From SLFT01 sp964493075 (lineage in GTDB: Bacteria; Hydrogenedentota; Hydrogenedentia; Hydrogenedentales; CAITNO01): a stretch of DNA of 7,464 nt. Location of the stretch: positions 1-7,464 of the forward strand of contig CAZBNU010000202.1 in the NCBI GenBank assembly GCA_964493075.1, written 5' to 3'. The notes below the pieces were generated by a model. The model was not told the DNA's origin. It did no database searches and saw only the letters and a program-made list of their open reading frames with translations. The position numbers were made by a program, and so were the translations under genes. Positions 7,301 through 7,464 of the stretch are shown here, piece after piece; positions within the stretch are counted from its first letter, which is position 1, and the number at the start of each line of letters is the position of its first letter.

Positions 7301-7443
7301 TTGTCAGTGGCGCTGCGGAAATGACCGGGGAAGCGATTAAATTGCTTGACACGCCGCGCCAGATGTTCATGTCCATATTCCGTGCTGGCGGCGGTATTTT
7401 GGGCGCCACCCGCACGCAACAGCAACAACCGCCGCCAAAGTAA
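4306..7443 (+). CDS. Large AsmA-like envelope protein with one N-terminal membrane anchor
   Basis: Up to 1045 residues. An N-terminal basic segment (KTRKKRR, 11-17; RNQRR, 29-33) precedes one transmembrane helix (about 34-57); the rest should lie in the periplasm. GLRSLRIEGLHFDMP after the anchor and a long run of alternating beta-type segments resemble AsmA/TamB-type proteins, which form hydrophobic grooves and are tied to phospholipid transport and outer-membrane homeostasis. The C-terminal part (about 826-1000) looks like an AsmA C-terminal region: VNGRFIPEEL (866-875) and ITGDGVWVMEGDLDYNINM (925-943). A Pro/Glu-rich linker lies at about 736-757, and the end is Gln/Pro-rich (QQQQPPPK). 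There is no ATG near the beginning. Candidate starts are TTG 4306 (71 bp overlap with recA), CTG 4363 (GGAG at 4352-4355, 7 nt spacing, 14 bp overlap) and TTG 4405 (28 bp after recA). The first two keep the basic residues before the helix. It is same-strand and likely co-transcribed with recA. The exact function is unknown. Confidence 0.85.
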   Translation: MRPKIFPGQSKTRKKRRAALQQNSTEQIRNQRRLLIPVTVIVSLLLVAVLSVGALFLKYRIDHARSLSANAIGARIGVDFGFDALHTEGLRSLRIEGLHFDMPIPGLGHLSLTADTLKLTLSFADLFRGESAIGKAEVSGAHLIVHASALPLPSVKTPVKPFSIDPLISRLPSMDFMGDGCSIEYHLTPEDPPVIVKDIAFIASKNAKSSELSLSISASSLAGKEESHIKIDGVYRSPDTVDATIEIDSLTTAHIAPFDVLPEGLSGRVSVRLHGFGMINKQIMAELAVDIDDVHFPEMPAIASIANLTYAKLNASVQLDVDTKQLHLFQTSLGADIFNAILQGNVNFMQKPVVLDVTAQIGNIPADKLIAELLTEKTGELGEIKVVVSPDSQISIRAHGPLEKPLIEAQATVPSLTASVKPADKKLPQGNVQVEQVNVLWDSSQKMPTATARLVDGVVNAPEFGVKADKLAGTVSFDGEYLTLRPMMASISGKPWSGTVSYSMTDREMLFDVNGTLTKIEETPLHDLIKKLWLGGDIAVHGWGSMGLDGRLKLQANADVTKGMVAFEWWLRKPVGVGASIHNIEVDMVPGKTLDVQGEAAIEDTRILAKLDYVYVDGKFQQKRIRVDVPHLEINSAGKCVQIPYTARGETCRDAYYESNIVDGVYGNDIAKIGGHFDYVSFLPDGGENPLICRDADVLVTLTDIEGVERSAALVIHAGEAHVPPFGDDWLLPLGPTEEYEAQNPPEQESPPQPWTYTLSANKIVVPPWQGDNFEAEVYSNDDETGFKFFRADCGNGRLEGTYLHEKQDNVMHLDATWNAIPATYLIRHLELPEVLEGDITGNMKYIVDQDDPRTTMRAEGKFNVVNGRFIPEELAFMLADTLGSSFVALHPDTLVFNEVASNVLIEGDQIKTDGLVIDSEGMRITGDGVWVMEGDLDYNINMAITPDLAEQIPLLMDYFNVQGFRMTQQNIEIGFHLSGPTFSPSGQLAGLPPIGVTIVSGAAEMTGEAIKLLDTPRQMFMSIFRAGGGILGATRTQQQQPPPK
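4352..4410 (+). promoter_or_regulatory. Translation start region of the AsmA-like gene within the recA tail
   Basis: GGAG at 4352-4355 stands 7 nt before an in-frame CTG (4363-4365), and AAAGG at 4397-4401 stands only 3 nt before TTG 4405 and 6 nt before TTG 4408. The recA stop codon (4374-4376) lies between them, so ribosomes ending recA could re-initiate here. The choice of start cannot be settled from this sequence alone. Confidence 0.4.
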
Positions 7444-7464
7444 TTTCGTCGTCGTTTGGGCTGT

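Noticed and set aside
7444..7464. Terminator or new gene after the AsmA-like stop
   Set aside because: Only 21 bases remain, with a short TCG triplet run and no visible hairpin.

Overview
The window looks like chromosomal DNA from an environmental Gram-negative-type bacterium. Three things suggest this: proteins with Sec-type signal peptides, an AsmA-like envelope protein, and an exported glycosidase/SGNH-esterase pair of the kind common in polysaccharide-degrading lineages. A PVC-type or Hydrogenedentota-like organism would fit (tandem TGGGACTTA-type intergenic repeats, planctomycete-style enzyme neighbours), but this placement is from memory of similar sequences and is weak. There are no rRNA or tRNA genes, no insertion sequence and no CRISPR array.

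Layout: two gene groups diverge from a 299-bp intergenic region (3022-3320). To the left, on the minus strand and in transcription order, lie a secreted five-bladed beta-propeller glycosidase-like protein (3021-1927), an SGNH/GDSL hydrolase (1901-1218, 25 bp after it), a 165-bp gap holding an imperfect hairpin of short tandem repeats, and a SAM-dependent O-methyltransferase (1052-57). To the right, on the plus strand, lie recA (3321-4376) and a large AsmA-like protein (ending at 7443). The AsmA-like gene has no ATG near its beginning and probably starts inside or just after the recA tail.

How the genes may work together: the glycosidase-like protein and the SGNH hydrolase both carry N-terminal signal peptides and are tightly spaced, so they may act together outside the cytoplasm on a glycan and its ester substituents. 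The methyltransferase is cytosolic and its link to them is positional only. RecA is the standard recombinase. The AsmA-like protein is a membrane-anchored, beta-rich envelope protein whose family is tied to lipid transport and outer-membrane homeostasis; only gene order and likely translational coupling link it to recA.

The least explained DNA is the divergent intergenic region. It has six GAWTC pentamers in about 130 bp, an 11-bp and a 13-bp odd palindrome, a partial second copy of the 13-bp element placed symmetrically around a TATAAT box, and a perfect 14-bp palindrome just upstream of the recA ribosome binding site. These are candidate operators, not proven ones. I found no convincing new multi-gene system.
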